This document shows positions 20,875 through 29,977 of a stretch of DNA of 64,000 bases, piece by piece. Location: NCBI RefSeq assembly GCF_012034935.1, contig NZ_JAATEN010000001.1, positions 248,001 to 312,000 of the forward strand, given 5' to 3'. The position numbers and the translations under genes are program-made. The DNA is from Streptomyces zingiberis (GTDB lineage Bacteria; Actinomycetota; Actinomycetes; Streptomycetales; Streptomycetaceae). Numbering within the stretch: the stretch's first letter is position 1; the number at the start of each line of letters is the position of its first letter. The notes beneath the pieces are model-generated. The model had not been told where the DNA came from and searched no databases. It saw only the letters and a program-made list of their open reading frames with translations.

Positions 20875-22020
20875 ATGACCGAGACCGCCGGGGACGGCAC
20901 CCGCGCCGTCCGCGCCGGGCTTCCCGAGCCCGTGGCCCACGAGCCGTCGCTGCCCGGGCCGGTGTTCGCCGCCCACTACCACCTGCCGGGGGAACCGGCC
21001 GGCCCCTACACCTACGGCCGGGACGAGAACCCCACCTGGACCAGGCTGGAACAGGCCATCGGCGAGCTGGAGTCCCCTGAGGCACCGGCGGAGACCGTCG
21101 TCTTCCCGTCCGGCATGGGCGCCGTCTCCGCCGTCCTGTTCTCGCAGCTCCGCTCCGGCGACGCGGTCGTGCTGCCGTCCGACGGCTACCAGGCGCTGCC
21201 GCTGGTCCGCGAGGCCCTGGAAGGCTACGGGGTGGAGGTGCGCACCGCGCCCACCGCGGGCGACGCCCAGCGCACCCTGGTGGACGGCGCGCGGCTGCTG
21301 TGGATCGAGAGCCCGGCCAACCCCGGGCTCGACGTCTGCGACATCCGGCGGCTCTGCCGGGCCGCCCGGGCCGCGGGTGCGCTCGTCGCCGTCGACAACA
21401 CCCTGGCCACCCCGCTCGGCCAGCGCCCGCTCGACCTGGGCGCCGACTTCTCCGTGGCCAGCGGGACCAAGGCGCTGACCGGCCACGGGGACGTCCTGCT
21501 GGGGTACGTCAGCTGCCGCGATCCGCGGTCCGCCGCGGCGGTGCGGAAGTGGCGCAAGACGGCGGGCGCCGTGACCGGGCCGATGGAGGCCTGGCTGGCC
21601 CACCGCTCGCTCGCGACGCTCCAGCTCCGCGTGGACCGGCAGGCCGCGAACGCCCTCGCCCTGGCCCGGGCGCTCCGCGAGCGGCCCGAGGTGACGGGGC
21701 TGCGTCACCCCGGACTGCCGGAGGACCCCGCGCACACCGTCGCCGCGGGGCAGATGCGCGGTGGCCGCTTCGGCTGCGTGGTCTCCTTCACCCTCCCGGA
21801 CCGCGCGCACGCCGAGCGGTTCCTGGGCGCGCTCCTCCTCGTCGACGAGGCCACGAGCTTCGGAGGGGTGCGTTCCTCGGCCGAGCGGCGCGGGCGGTGG
21901 GGCGGGGACGCCGTGCCGGAGGGGTTCATCCGCCTCTCGGTGGGCGTGGAGGACCCGGACGACCTGCTGGCCGACGTGGAGCGGGCACTGGACCGGGCAC
22001 GGGGCCGGGCGGCGACCTGA
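20875..22020 (+). CDS. cystathionine gamma-lyase/synthase family PLP enzyme
   Basis: A 381-residue Cys/Met-metabolism enzyme. The family elements are Y-TYGRDENPTW near the N-terminus, FPSGMGAVSA (phosphate binding), ESPANPGLDVCDI, VAVDNTLATP (Asp to the PLP ring) and ASGTKALTGHGD, with the PLP lysine. The C-terminal domain contains SFGGVRSSAERR. It could cleave cystathionine to cysteine or act as a related gamma-lyase; the sequence alone does not decide. The ATG follows GGGAGAGGAACGG. A hairpin terminator lies 135 bases downstream. Confidence 0.88.
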   Translation: MTETAGDGTRAVRAGLPEPVAHEPSLPGPVFAAHYHLPGEPAGPYTYGRDENPTWTRLEQAIGELESPEAPAETVVFPSGMGAVSAVLFSQLRSGDAVVLPSDGYQALPLVREALEGYGVEVRTAPTAGDAQRTLVDGARLLWIESPANPGLDVCDIRRLCRAARAAGALVAVDNTLATPLGQRPLDLGADFSVASGTKALTGHGDVLLGYVSCRDPRSAAAVRKWRKTAGAVTGPMEAWLAHRSLATLQLRVDRQAANALALARALRERPEVTGLRHPGLPEDPAHTVAAGQMRGGRFGCVVSFTLPDRAHAERFLGALLLVDEATSFGGVRSSAERRGRWGGDAVPEGFIRLSVGVEDPDDLLADVERALDRARGRAAT

Positions 22021-22154
22021 GCCGGACTCGCACCCACGCCGCTTCCGGGGCGGCACGGCGGGGGCTGCCCGAGCAGCCGGGCGGGGGCGTGCGGACGACG
22101 GTGCGCGGCGGGTGTCAGCGCCGACGGCGCGGGCGCGGCACGGTGGGGCCGGGC

Positions 22155-22188
22155 GGGGCGGCTCCCCCCTCGTGGTTCGAGCCGCCCC
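22155..22188 (+). terminator. 10-bp hairpin after the cystathionine lyase-type gene
   Basis: GGGGCGGCTC (22155-22164) and GAGCCGCCCC (22179-22188) are exact complements with a 14-base loop. It lies in the 341-bp gap 22021-22361. The rest of that gap is GC-rich leader for the NUDIX gene, and no gene was seen in it. Confidence 0.65.
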
Positions 22189-22361
22189 TGGTTCCGCCCG
22201 GGAACCGCTCGCACAAGGCTGGTTGACGGCCCGTCATGCACCCGTCGCGGTGAGGACACGGGGCAGACGCGGATACCCGGAGGACGCCCGGCGCGCCGGC
22301 ACGGATCCACCGGACGCCGGGCGCGGGTTTCGACGGCGCCGTCCTGGGCCAGATCAACCCC

Positions 22362-22841
22362 ATGACCGAACGGCCGCTGGTCAAGCGCACCGCCCGCGCC
22401 ATCCTGCTCGACGGCGACGACATGGTTCTGATCAAACGGACCAAGCCGGACCGCCCGCCGTACTGGATCACGCCAGGCGGTGGGGTCGAACCGGAGGACG
22501 CCACCGTCGTCGAGGCCCTCCACCGGGAGCTCGACGAGGAACTGGGCGCCAAGGTCACAGATGTGGTCCCGGCCTTCGTCGACACCGTGGAACACACCAC
22601 GGGGGACGGTGCCTCCGGCGTCAAGGTGCAGCACTTCTTCCTCTGCCGGCTGGTCACGATGGATCCGTCCCGCCGCCACGGCCCCGAGGTGGAGGAGCCG
22701 AGCGGCGAGTACGAGATCGTCAAGATCCCTTTTACGCGGGTCGGACTCGCCTCCGTGGAGGTCGTCCCGCTGTCACTCCGGCACTATCTGGACGGCAACA
22801 TCGAGGGGGTACGGGCGCTGCACGCCCCGGACCTGGGGTGA
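22362..22841 (+). CDS. NUDIX hydrolase
   Basis: A 159-residue pyrophosphohydrolase. The NUDIX box runs from about residue 40: GGGVEPEDATVVEALHREL then DEELGA, matching GX5EX7REUXEEXGU. Such enzymes cleave nucleoside diphosphate derivatives X-P-P-nucleoside. The C-terminal ARALHAPDLG-type tail (here VRALHAPDLG) is shared with actinobacterial homologues. It is a short single-domain enzyme and the substrate is not predictable. It converges on the serine hydrolase gene, with a parS site between them. Confidence 0.88.
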   Translation: MTERPLVKRTARAILLDGDDMVLIKRTKPDRPPYWITPGGGVEPEDATVVEALHRELDEELGAKVTDVVPAFVDTVEHTTGDGASGVKVQHFFLCRLVTMDPSRRHGPEVEEPSGEYEIVKIPFTRVGLASVEVVPLSLRHYLDGNIEGVRALHAPDLG

Positions 22842-22942
22842 CACCTCCCCGCCTCCGTCTCGCCTCTGTCCCGCGGCCGTCCCGCCCCCGCCTCGCGGGA
22901 GGCCGGTAACCGGGACGAGCGGTCCGGGGAGACCGGGCGCGT

Positions 22943-22956
22943 GTTTCACGTGAAAC
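22943..22956. other. parS: parS site 2 (between convergent genes)
   Basis: A perfect GTTTCACGTGAAAC in the 184-bp non-coding gap between the NUDIX and serine hydrolase stop codons. About 40 kb from oriC. Confidence 0.95.
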
Positions 22957-23025
22957 GGGATCCGGCCACCACCCCTCGGCACCGGAGACGGAGGCCGCGG
23001 GAAGCCCGGGGGCCGCGCCGTCCCG

Positions 23026-24453
23026 TCAAGGCAGAGGCCGCCATCCCCCGCGGTCCACGCCACCGGGCACCGGCGCCGCCGGGTCGTAGGGCTCACGGGT
23101 GAAGACGAACGAGCCGAGGTCCAGATGGCTGAGGGTGCCGTCGGACCGCCGGACAGGCCGCAAGGTCTCCCCGAGGTAGTAGCCGTCCAGACCTGTCCAG
23201 GTGGCGTCCGGCTCGGCGCGGAAGCGGGAGGTGCGGCCCATACCCGCCAGAGCGGTGAGCTCCAGGCCACGCCCGGCCAGAAGCCGCACCGCGAACGGCA
23301 CGGGTCCCCAGTACCACGGGCCGGTCAGCTCCAGCAGTTCCGGATCCCACGTGGAGAGCGGCCGCCAGGGCTCCGGGATCCGCGGCTCACGATCGGCGAC
23401 GATCGACACCAGATCACCGGCCGCGGGGCCGACGGCCGGACCGGCGGTGGCGTTGGCCAGCACGATCCCCGCCACGTCGTCCTCCGCACTGATCCACAGA
23501 GTGGCCAGGTAACCGGGGAGCGAGCCGCCGTGACCGAAGAGCACCCGCCCGTCCCGGCGGAGCAGGAGCAGGCCGAGCCCGTAGCCGGCTTCCCAGCCGT
23601 CCCTGGCGGGCACCGCCGCCGGTTCGCGCATCTCGGCCACCACCCCGGCCGGGAGCACCCGCTCGTCACCACGCATCAGGAAGGCCGCGAAGCGCCCCAG
23701 ATCCGCCGCCGTGGACCACAACTGCCCGGCGGGGGCCATGATGCCGAGGTCCTCCGCCGGCTCGGGAAGGAGGACGTCCGCCCAGGGGTGGACCGCCCAG
23801 CCCGCGGCATACGGGGCCCGTGGGCGTACCCCGGTCCGGGCCATTCCCAGCGGCTCCAGCACCTCGCGCCGGAGCACCGCCTCCCACGGCTCCTCACGGA
23901 GGGCCTCCACCAGCGCGCCGAGCAGGGCATAACCGGGGTTGGAGTAGTGGAAGCGCCGCCCGGCGGGGTGGAGCACCGGCCGGTCCCCCAGGACGTCCCG
24001 CAGGGCGGGGCGCGTCTCCCCCGGGGTCCGCTCCCACCACGGGCCCGGCGTCTCGGCCGCCAGTCCGGCCCCGTGACAGAGGAGCTGGGCGACGGTCACC
24101 TCCCCCACCCCGGTACCGGGCAGATGGTGCTCCAGCGGGTCGTCGAGCCCGATCAGCCCCTCTTCCCGCAGCCGCAGCACGAGCACGGCCGTGAAGGTCT
24201 TGGTGAGGGAGCCGACGCGGTACTGGGTGTCCTCCCCCGGGGCCGCTCCGTCCGGGGCCGGGCTCTCCGGGGCCGGGCCCTCCGGCGTACCGGCCGGGGT
24301 GAGGGCGCCGTACCCCCCGCTCCAGACCGTCCGCCCGCCGCGTACCACGGCCGCCGCCAGGGACGGGGCCCGTCCTTCGGCCTGGGCGACGGCGGCCCGG
24401 TGGTGCAGCGCGCGGACGGTCTCCGGCAGCAGGCTGTCGTGCAATGCAGTCAT
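23026..24453 (-). CDS. beta-lactamase-related serine hydrolase (class C fold)
   Basis: A 475-residue protein of the serine beta-lactamase/DD-peptidase/esterase superfamily. The catalytic SxxK is S82-L-T-K85, the Tyr motif is Y170-S-N, and HGG takes the place of the KTG triad as in class C-like esterases. No signal peptide is present at the N-terminus, so it is probably cytosolic and unlikely to be a resistance beta-lactamase. Residues 50-75 are an Ala/Pro/Gly-rich insertion. The C-terminal 120 residues form a separate lipocalin-like extension seen in many family members. It ends 22 bases before the dnaB stop codon on the same strand. Confidence 0.85.
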   Translation of the reverse strand: MTALHDSLLPETVRALHHRAAVAQAEGRAPSLAAAVVRGGRTVWSGGYGALTPAGTPEGPAPESPAPDGAAPGEDTQYRVGSLTKTFTAVLVLRLREEGLIGLDDPLEHHLPGTGVGEVTVAQLLCHGAGLAAETPGPWWERTPGETRPALRDVLGDRPVLHPAGRRFHYSNPGYALLGALVEALREEPWEAVLRREVLEPLGMARTGVRPRAPYAAGWAVHPWADVLLPEPAEDLGIMAPAGQLWSTAADLGRFAAFLMRGDERVLPAGVVAEMREPAAVPARDGWEAGYGLGLLLLRRDGRVLFGHGGSLPGYLATLWISAEDDVAGIVLANATAGPAVGPAAGDLVSIVADREPRIPEPWRPLSTWDPELLELTGPWYWGPVPFAVRLLAGRGLELTALAGMGRTSRFRAEPDATWTGLDGYYLGETLRPVRRSDGTLSHLDLGSFVFTREPYDPAAPVPGGVDRGGWRPLP

Positions 24454-24475
24454 GCGCCTACTACAGCAGGCGTGA

Positions 24476-25990
24476 TCAGGTCTGCGCCATGTCGACGAAG
24501 CGCGAGTAGTGGCCCTGGAAGGCGACGGTGATGGTCGCCGTCGGGCCGTTGCGGTGCTTGGCCACGATCAGGTCCGCCTCGCCTGCCCGGGGCGACTCCT
24601 TCTCATAGGCGTCCTCGCGGTGCAGCAGGATCACCATGTCGGCGTCCTGCTCGATGGAGCCGGACTCGCGGAGGTCGGAGACCATCGGCTTCTTGTCCGT
24701 GCGCTGTTCGGGACCGCGGTTGAGCTGCGACAGGGCGATGACCGGCACTTCCAGCTCCTTGGCCAGGAGCTTGAGGTTCCGGGACATGTCGGAGACCTCC
24801 TGCTGGCGGCTCTCCGGCCGCCGCGCGCCGCCGGACTGCATCAGCTGGAGGTAGTCGATCACCACCAGCTGGAGGTCGCTGCGCTGTTTCAGCCGCCGGC
24901 ACTTGGCACGGATCTCCATCATGGAGAGGTTGGGGGAGTCGTCGATGTAGAGGGGCGCCTGGGAGACATCGGGCATCCGCCGCGCGAGCCGGGTCCAGTC
25001 CTCGTCGGTCATGCTGCCGGAACGCATGTGGTGCAGCGCCACCCGGGCCTCCGCCGACAGCAGTCGCATCGCGATCTCGTTGCGCCCCATCTCCAGCGAG
25101 AAGATGACGCTGGGCAGATTGTTCTTGATCGAGCAGGCCCGGGCGAAGTCCAGCGCGAGGGTGGACTTGCCCATCGCGGGGCGGGCCGCGATCACGATCA
25201 TCTGCCCGGGGTGCAGGCCGTTGGTGAGGGAGTCGAGGTCGGTGAAGCCCGTCGGCACCCCGGACATCTGGCCGCTGCGGGAACCGATCGCCTCGATCTC
25301 GTCGAGGGCGCCCTCCATGATGTCGCCGAGGGGGAGGTAGTCCTCGCTGGTGCGCTGCTCGGTGACGGCGTAGATCTCGGCCTGGGCGTTGTTGACGATC
25401 TCGTCGACGTCACCATCCGCCGCATAACCCATCTGGGTGATGCGGGTCCCCGCCTCGACGAGCCGGCGCAGCACCGCCCGCTCGTGGACGATCTCGGCGT
25501 AGTACTCCGCGTTGGCCGCCGTGGGCACCGACTGGACGAGCGTGTGGAGGTACGAGGCACCCCCGACCCGGGTGATCTCCCCGCGCCGGGTGAGCTCGGC
25601 GGCGACCGTGATCGGGTCGGCCGGCTCGCCCTTGGCGTAGAGGTCGAGAATCGCCTGGTAGACCGTCTCGTGCGCCGGGCGGTAGAAGTCGGCCCCCTTG
25701 AGGACCTCCACCACGTCCGCGATGGCGTCCTTGGAGAGCAGCATTCCGCCGAGCACGGACTGCTCGGCGTCGAGGTCCTGGGGAGGTACGCGCTCGAAAC
25801 CCTGTGCGGCGCCCCCCGGGCCGGCCCAGGGGTCGTCACCCCGGTCGTGCTGGTCCTGGCGGCCCCGTTCACCGCGTTCGCCCCGTTCGCCCCGTTCACC
25901 GCGCTGGAACGAGCGCGAGCGCGCGGTCGGCAACCGGTCGCCGGGACCGGCCTCCGGGGCCCAGGCCTGCTCCGTGTCCGGCTGGGTCAT
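24476..25990 (-). CDS. dnaB: replicative DNA helicase DnaB
   Basis: A 504-residue hexameric helicase that unwinds DNA at the fork. The N-terminal DnaG-interacting domain begins at RVPPQDLDAEQSVLGGML. The RecA-like domain has Walker A ARPAMGKST, Walker B LVVIDYLQLM and the LSQLNRGPEQR motif with the arginine finger region. No intein is present. The first 65 residues are disordered and include four perfect GER repeats (25865-25900). It is divergent from the MATE gene across a 455-bp region that carries DnaA-box-like sequences. This location next to rplI-rpsF is typical of actinobacteria. Confidence 0.97.
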   Translation of the reverse strand: MTQPDTEQAWAPEAGPGDRLPTARSRSFQRGERGERGERGERGRQDQHDRGDDPWAGPGGAAQGFERVPPQDLDAEQSVLGGMLLSKDAIADVVEVLKGADFYRPAHETVYQAILDLYAKGEPADPITVAAELTRRGEITRVGGASYLHTLVQSVPTAANAEYYAEIVHERAVLRRLVEAGTRITQMGYAADGDVDEIVNNAQAEIYAVTEQRTSEDYLPLGDIMEGALDEIEAIGSRSGQMSGVPTGFTDLDSLTNGLHPGQMIVIAARPAMGKSTLALDFARACSIKNNLPSVIFSLEMGRNEIAMRLLSAEARVALHHMRSGSMTDEDWTRLARRMPDVSQAPLYIDDSPNLSMMEIRAKCRRLKQRSDLQLVVIDYLQLMQSGGARRPESRQQEVSDMSRNLKLLAKELEVPVIALSQLNRGPEQRTDKKPMVSDLRESGSIEQDADMVILLHREDAYEKESPRAGEADLIVAKHRNGPTATITVAFQGHYSRFVDMAQT

Positions 25991-26167
25991 CCGGCACCTC
26001 CTCCCGTCCGCGCGGCCGGCGTCTCACCGCCCGGTCCACCACTCGGCGTGCCCCACCTTCATACGGCACGGCTCCGACAAATGGGATGCTCGACTCCGCT
26101 GGCGACGGGCCGAGTTCCCTGGGTGGCCGGACCACCGTAGGGCCCCCGGAGCCGAGGACCAAGAAAG

Positions 26168-26256
26168 TTATCCACAGGGTGTGTGGACGACGGATCACAT
26201 CCTGTGGAGAAGTGGCCCCAACCTGTGCACGAGCCGGGGGACAGCGCTGTGGACAG
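26168..26256. promoter_or_regulatory. DnaA-box-like cluster upstream of dnaB
   Basis: In the dnaB/MATE intergenic region (25991-26445) there is a perfect E. coli-type box TTATCCACA at 26168-26176. It is followed by TGTGGACGA (26182-26190), TGTGGAGAA (26203-26211) and TGTGGACAG (26248-26256), each one mismatch from TGTGGACAA. Four sites in 90 bases is dense for such GC-rich DNA. The rest of the region presumably carries the divergent promoters, which I could not place. Confidence 0.6.
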
Positions 26257-26445
26257 TCGGCCAATCACACCATCGCAACTGCCCTGACCTGCACTTCTGC
26301 CGTCCACCGGCTGTGCAGGAGAAAAAAATCCCCCACTGGGACGAGATCATGACAGAAGCGCGCGCGCACCCAGCCCCCCTCGCCCTCGGGTAAGGGCCGC
26401 AGCTACACTCCATCCATTACCTGTGGAAGATTGGAGCCAGAGGCC

Positions 26446-27783
26446 ATGCCCCAGGCCCCCGCGCCGCCCCGGTCCGGCCGCCGCCACGACCGTGAGATCC
26501 TCTCCCTCGCCCTTCCGGCCTTCGGGGCCCTGGTCGCCGAGCCGCTCTTCCTCCTGACCGACAGCGCGATCGTCGGCCACCTGGGCACCGCCCATCTTGC
26601 CGGTCTCGGCGTCGCCGCGGCCGTGCTCGCCACCGCCGTCAACGTCTTCGTGTTTCTCGCCTACGCCACCACCGCCGCCGTGGCCCGCCGGGTCGGCGCC
26701 GGCGACCTCCCCGCCGCGATCCGGCAGGGCATGGACGGTATCTGGCTCGCCCTGCTGCTGGGCGCCGTCACGGCCGCCGCCGCCCTGCCCGCCGCTCCCT
26801 GGCTGGTCGGTCTCTTCGGCACCTCCCCCACCGCGGCCCCGCACGCCGTCACCTATCTGCGGGTCAGCGCGCTGGGCATCCCCGCCATGCTCGTGGTCCT
26901 CGCCGCCACCGGCGTGCTGCGCGGGCTGCAGGACACCCGCACCCCGCTGCGGATCGCGGTGGCCGGGTTCGGCGCCAACGCCGTCCTCAACGTCCTGCTG
27001 GTCTACGGCGCCGGGCTCGGCATCGCCGGCTCCGCCTGGGGCACGGTGATCGCCCAGTGCGCGATGGCCACGGCGTATCTCGTCGTGGTGGTGCGTGGCG
27101 CCCGCCGCCACGGCGCCTCGCTGCGGCCGGACGCCGCGGGCATCAGGGCCTGCGCGAGGGCCGGGGCGCCCCTGCTCGTCCGCACCCTCTCCCTGCGGGC
27201 CGTGCTGCTGATCGCCACCGGGGTGGCGACCCGGCTCGGGGACGCCGAGGTGGCCGCCCACCAGATCGTGCTGACCCTGTGGACGCTGATGGCGTTCGCC
27301 CTGGACGCCATCGCGATCGCCGGGCAGGCCATCATCGGGCGCATGCTGGGCGCCGGGGACGGCACGGAGGCCCGGTCCGTCTGCCGCCGCATGGTGGGGT
27401 GGGGAGTGGTCTCCGGCATGCTGCTGGGCCTGCTCGTCGTGGTGGCCAGACCGCTGTTGCTGCCGCTCTTCAGCACCGACGCCTCGGTACACCGGCTGCT
27501 CCTCCCGGCGCTGGTGGTGGCCGCGGTGTTCCAGCCTGTCGCCGGGGTGGTGTTCGTGCTGGACGGGGTGTTGATGGGCGCCGGGGACGGCCCCTATCTG
27601 GCCTGGGCGATGCTCGCCACCCTCGCCGTGTTCGCCCCCGTGGCGCTGGCCGTTCCCGCGCTGGGCGGCGGCCTGACGGCGCTGTGGTGGGTGATGGGGC
27701 TGATGATGGCGGTACGGCTGCTCACCCTGGGCCTGCGCACCGCCTCCGGCCGGTGGCTGGTCACCGGAGCGGTGCGGGGCTGA
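26446..27783 (+). CDS. MATE family efflux transporter (DinF-like)
   Basis: A 445-residue membrane protein with twelve predicted helices in two MatE repeats. The first repeat starts at ILSLALPAFGALVAEPLFLL with TDSAIVGHLGTAHLAGLG, the DinF-subfamily hallmark (T-D-x-A-x-VGHLG). The second repeat shows AHQIVLTLWTLMAFALD. These proteins export organic cations or drugs using Na+ or H+ gradients. The ATG at 26446 has GGAG 9 bases upstream; a TTG at 26431 is the in-frame alternative. It lies between dnaB and rplI but is separated from both by promoters or terminators. Confidence 0.9.
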   Translation: MPQAPAPPRSGRRHDREILSLALPAFGALVAEPLFLLTDSAIVGHLGTAHLAGLGVAAAVLATAVNVFVFLAYATTAAVARRVGAGDLPAAIRQGMDGIWLALLLGAVTAAAALPAAPWLVGLFGTSPTAAPHAVTYLRVSALGIPAMLVVLAATGVLRGLQDTRTPLRIAVAGFGANAVLNVLLVYGAGLGIAGSAWGTVIAQCAMATAYLVVVVRGARRHGASLRPDAAGIRACARAGAPLLVRTLSLRAVLLIATGVATRLGDAEVAAHQIVLTLWTLMAFALDAIAIAGQAIIGRMLGAGDGTEARSVCRRMVGWGVVSGMLLGLLVVVARPLLLPLFSTDASVHRLLLPALVVAAVFQPVAGVVFVLDGVLMGAGDGPYLAWAMLATLAVFAPVALAVPALGGGLTALWWVMGLMMAVRLLTLGLRTASGRWLVTGAVRG

Positions 27784-27858
27784 CGAGCCCCGCACCACCG
27801 CCGCACCACCGCGGTGCCGCGTCCGTGCCGCCGGCCCGCCGGGCCCGGAGACGGCGAA

Positions 27859-27896
27859 GGGCCGCGCCCCCGGGCTCCTGCCCCGGGACGCGGCCC
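27859..27896. terminator. bidirectional hairpin between MATE gene and rplI
   Basis: GGGCCGCG (27859-27866) pairs with CGCGGCCC (27889-27896), and an inner pair of CCCGGG blocks extends the stem. It lies between the convergent MATE and rplI stop codons. Confidence 0.75.
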
Positions 27897-27919
27897 CTCG
27901 GCCGTTTCCGCCGTAGGCG

Positions 27920-28366
27920 TCAGGCCGGGACGACCTCGACGCCGACCTGCGCGGCGACCTCGGAGTGCAGCCGCACGGACACCTGGTGCGAGCCCAGGGT
28001 CTTGATCGGCGCACCGACCTCGATCCGGCGCTTGTCCACGTCCGGCCCACCGGCCTGCTTGATCGCAGACGCGATGTCGGCCGGGGTGACGGAGCCGAAG
28101 AGGCGGCCCGAGTCACCCGAGCGGGTGGCCAGGCGGACCTTCACGGACTCCAGCTGGGCCTTCACGGAGTTGGCCTGCTCGATCGTGGCGATCTCGCGGA
28201 TCTTGCGGCCGCGGCGGATCTGCGCGACGTCCTTCTCGCCACCCTTGGTCCAGCGGATCGCGAAACCGCGCGGGACCAGGTAGTTACGAGCGTAGCCGTC
28301 CTTGACGTCCACGACGTCGCCCGCGGCACCGAGGCCGGAGACCTCGTGGGTGAGGATGATCTTCAT
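27920..28366 (-). CDS. rplI: 50S ribosomal protein L9
   Basis: A 148-residue two-domain r-protein that binds 23S rRNA near L1. The N-terminal domain [19 protein letters not shown] and the signature [13 protein letters not shown] are standard, followed by the long connecting helix and the C-terminal domain. It is the last gene of the operon rpsF-ssb-rpsR-rplI, 18 bases after rpsR, and is followed by a strong hairpin. Confidence 0.98.
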   Translation of the reverse strand: MKIILTHEVSGLGAAGDVVDVKDGYARNYLVPRGFAIRWTKGGEKDVAQIRRGRKIREIATIEQANSVKAQLESVKVRLATRSGDSGRLFGSVTPADIASAIKQAGGPDVDKRRIEVGAPIKTLGSHQVSVRLHSEVAAQVGVEVVPA

Positions 28367-28384
28367 GGTCCGGTCACCCTTCCC

Positions 28385-28621
28385 TTATCGCGCGGACGAG
28401 GTGTAGGGCAGCAGCGCCATCTCACGGCTGTTCTTGACAGCCGTGGCGACGTCGCGCTGGTGCTGGGTGCAGTTGCCGGTGACGCGGCGGGCACGGATCT
28501 TGCCACGGTCGGAAATGAACTTCCGCAGCATGTTCGTGTCCTTGTAGTCCACGTACGCGGTCTTGTCCTTGCAGAACGCGCAGACCTTCTTCTTCGGCTT
28601 GCGCGGAGGCGGCTTCGCCAT
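28385..28621 (-). CDS. rpsR: 30S ribosomal protein S18
   Basis: A 78-residue small-subunit protein that pairs with S6. It contains [20 protein letters not shown], with the CxxC zinc-binding pattern (CAFC) retained, and the [15 protein letters not shown] core. Keeping the cysteines marks it as the zinc-containing (C+) form, in contrast to zinc-free paralogues that actinomycetes express under Zur. It lies between ssb and rplI in the classical operon. Confidence 0.97.
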   Translation of the reverse strand: MAKPPPRKPKKKVCAFCKDKTAYVDYKDTNMLRKFISDRGKIRARRVTGNCTQHQRDVATAVKNSREMALLPYTSSAR

Positions 28622-28681
28622 TGTCTCTCTCCAGTGTGATCAAAAAGTGTCGCTGACCGCCCGGGCCAGGCCGCTGCCGGC

Positions 28682-29281
28682 CTAGAAAGGCGGCTCGTCC
28701 GAGTAGCCACCGCCGGAACCGGAACCGGAGCCGGAGCCACCGCCCCAGCCACCGCCCCCACCCTGCTGGCCGCCGCCGGCCGGAGCGCCGGTCGCCCAGG
28801 GGTCGTCGGCGGGAGCCCCGCCGCCCTGCTGGCCACCACCGGGGCCGCCGCCCCAGCCGCCGCCACCCTGGGGACCGCCGCCCTGACCGCCGCCGTAACC
28901 ACCCTGACCGCCACGGCCGGTGGTCTTGGTGACCTTGGCCGTCGCGTTGCGCAGGCTGGCGCCGACCTCGTCGACGTCCAGTTCGTAGACCGTGCGCTTG
29001 ACGCCCTCGCGGTCCTCGTACGACCGCTGCTTCAGCCGGCCCTGCACGATGACGCGCGTGCCGCGCTGGAGCGACTCGGCGACGTTCTCCGCCGCCTGGC
29101 GCCAGACCGAGCAGGTGAGGAAGAGGCTCTCGCCGTCCTTCCACTCATTGGTCTGGCGGTCGAAGGTGCGCGGAGTGGACGCGACACGGAACTTCGCGAC
29201 CGCCGCACCGGAGGGGGTGAAGCGCAGCTCGGGGTCGTCGACGAGATTGCCGACGACCGTGATGACGGTCTCGCCTGCCAT
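28682..29281 (-). CDS. ssb: single-stranded DNA-binding protein SSB
   Basis: A 199-residue protein. An N-terminal OB fold ([19 protein letters not shown] to about residue 115) is followed by a Gly/Gln-rich disordered linker of about 75 residues and the acidic tip SDEPPF, which recruits replication and repair proteins. The linker repeats GGG, GQQGGG and GSGSGSG. This is the essential housekeeping SSB by its place between rpsF and rpsR. It is about 60 bases upstream of rpsR. Confidence 0.98.
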   Translation of the reverse strand: MAGETVITVVGNLVDDPELRFTPSGAAVAKFRVASTPRTFDRQTNEWKDGESLFLTCSVWRQAAENVAESLQRGTRVIVQGRLKQRSYEDREGVKRTVYELDVDEVGASLRNATAKVTKTTGRGGQGGYGGGQGGGPQGGGGWGGGPGGGQQGGGAPADDPWATGAPAGGGQQGGGGGWGGGSGSGSGSGGGYSDEPPF

Positions 29282-29396
29282 AGGGGTACCTCTCGGCGGG
29301 GTGCTGGCTGCGGGTTGCTGGTGGGCCGGGCCGCTTGACGGCGCCCGGTCCGGTCCTGGGCATCACCGCTGAACGTGCGCCGCGGTGGCGCCCCGG

Positions 29397-29687
29397 TCAG
29401 TGGGTCTCGGGACGGAGGACCTTGGTCCGGAGGACCGACTCGTTCAGGTTCATCTGCCGGTCGAGCTCCTTGACGACCGCGGGCTCGGCCCGGAGGTCGA
29501 TGACCGAGTAGATTCCCTCGGGCTTCTTCTTGATCTCGTAGGCGAGACGACGACGGCCCCAGGTGTCGACCTTCTCGACCTTTCCGTTGCCCTCACGGAC
29601 GACGGAAAGGAAGTTCTCGATCAGCGGGCTGACGGCCCGCTCCTCGAGATCGGGGTCGAGGATGACCATCACCTCGTAGTGACGCAT
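29397..29687 (-). CDS. rpsF: 30S ribosomal protein S6
   Basis: A 96-residue r-protein opening [17 protein letters not shown], with the conserved [17 protein letters not shown] block. The ATG at 29687 was chosen because AGGAGG precedes it at good spacing and the longer in-frame extension is not r-protein-like. First gene of the rpsF-ssb-rpsR-rplI operon. A small hairpin in the leader (29717-29733) is a candidate site for autoregulation by the S6:S18 complex. Confidence 0.98.
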   Translation of the reverse strand: MRHYEVMVILDPDLEERAVSPLIENFLSVVREGNGKVEKVDTWGRRRLAYEIKKKPEGIYSVIDLRAEPAVVKELDRQMNLNESVLRTKVLRPETH

Positions 29688-29716
29688 GTGGAACCCACCT
29701 CCTCTGGACTCGGCGG

Positions 29717-29733
29717 CCACGGTCTTTCCGTGG
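29717..29733 (-). promoter_or_regulatory. leader hairpin upstream of rpsF
   Basis: On the minus strand CCACGG-AAAGA-CCGTGG forms a 6-bp stem with a 5-base loop, ending about 30 bases before the rpsF start codon. Many bacteria carry an S6:S18-binding structure with exposed CCG elements in this leader; whether this hairpin is that element is inference. Confidence 0.35.
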
Positions 29734-29977
29734 CAGGAGGGTCGTGATGCGTACGCAACGGTACCGGCCACCACCGACAGCCGAGGATTCCCGGCGAGGA
29801 CCCCGGGGGGCCCGGCCGCGGCGGCGGGTCAGTGGCACGGGAACGGTCACCGATGCAGACCGTTCAGACTACCCGCATCTGCTCTTCCGGTTGAAATCCG
29901 CCCCGGACTCCCCGCAACCTGGAGACATCGGGTGTGACCGGCGCCACAGCGCGCCGTTTTACCGCCGGGAGGTGCCC

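Noticed and set aside
22171..22190. GGTTCGAGCC, resembling a tRNA T-arm
   Set aside because: No anticodon arm, D-arm or acceptor stem can be formed around it; it is part of a GC hairpin.
23026..24453. The serine hydrolase as an antibiotic-resistance beta-lactamase
   Set aside because: It has no signal peptide, carries an HGG motif and a C-terminal extension, and is closer to cytosolic esterase-like family members.
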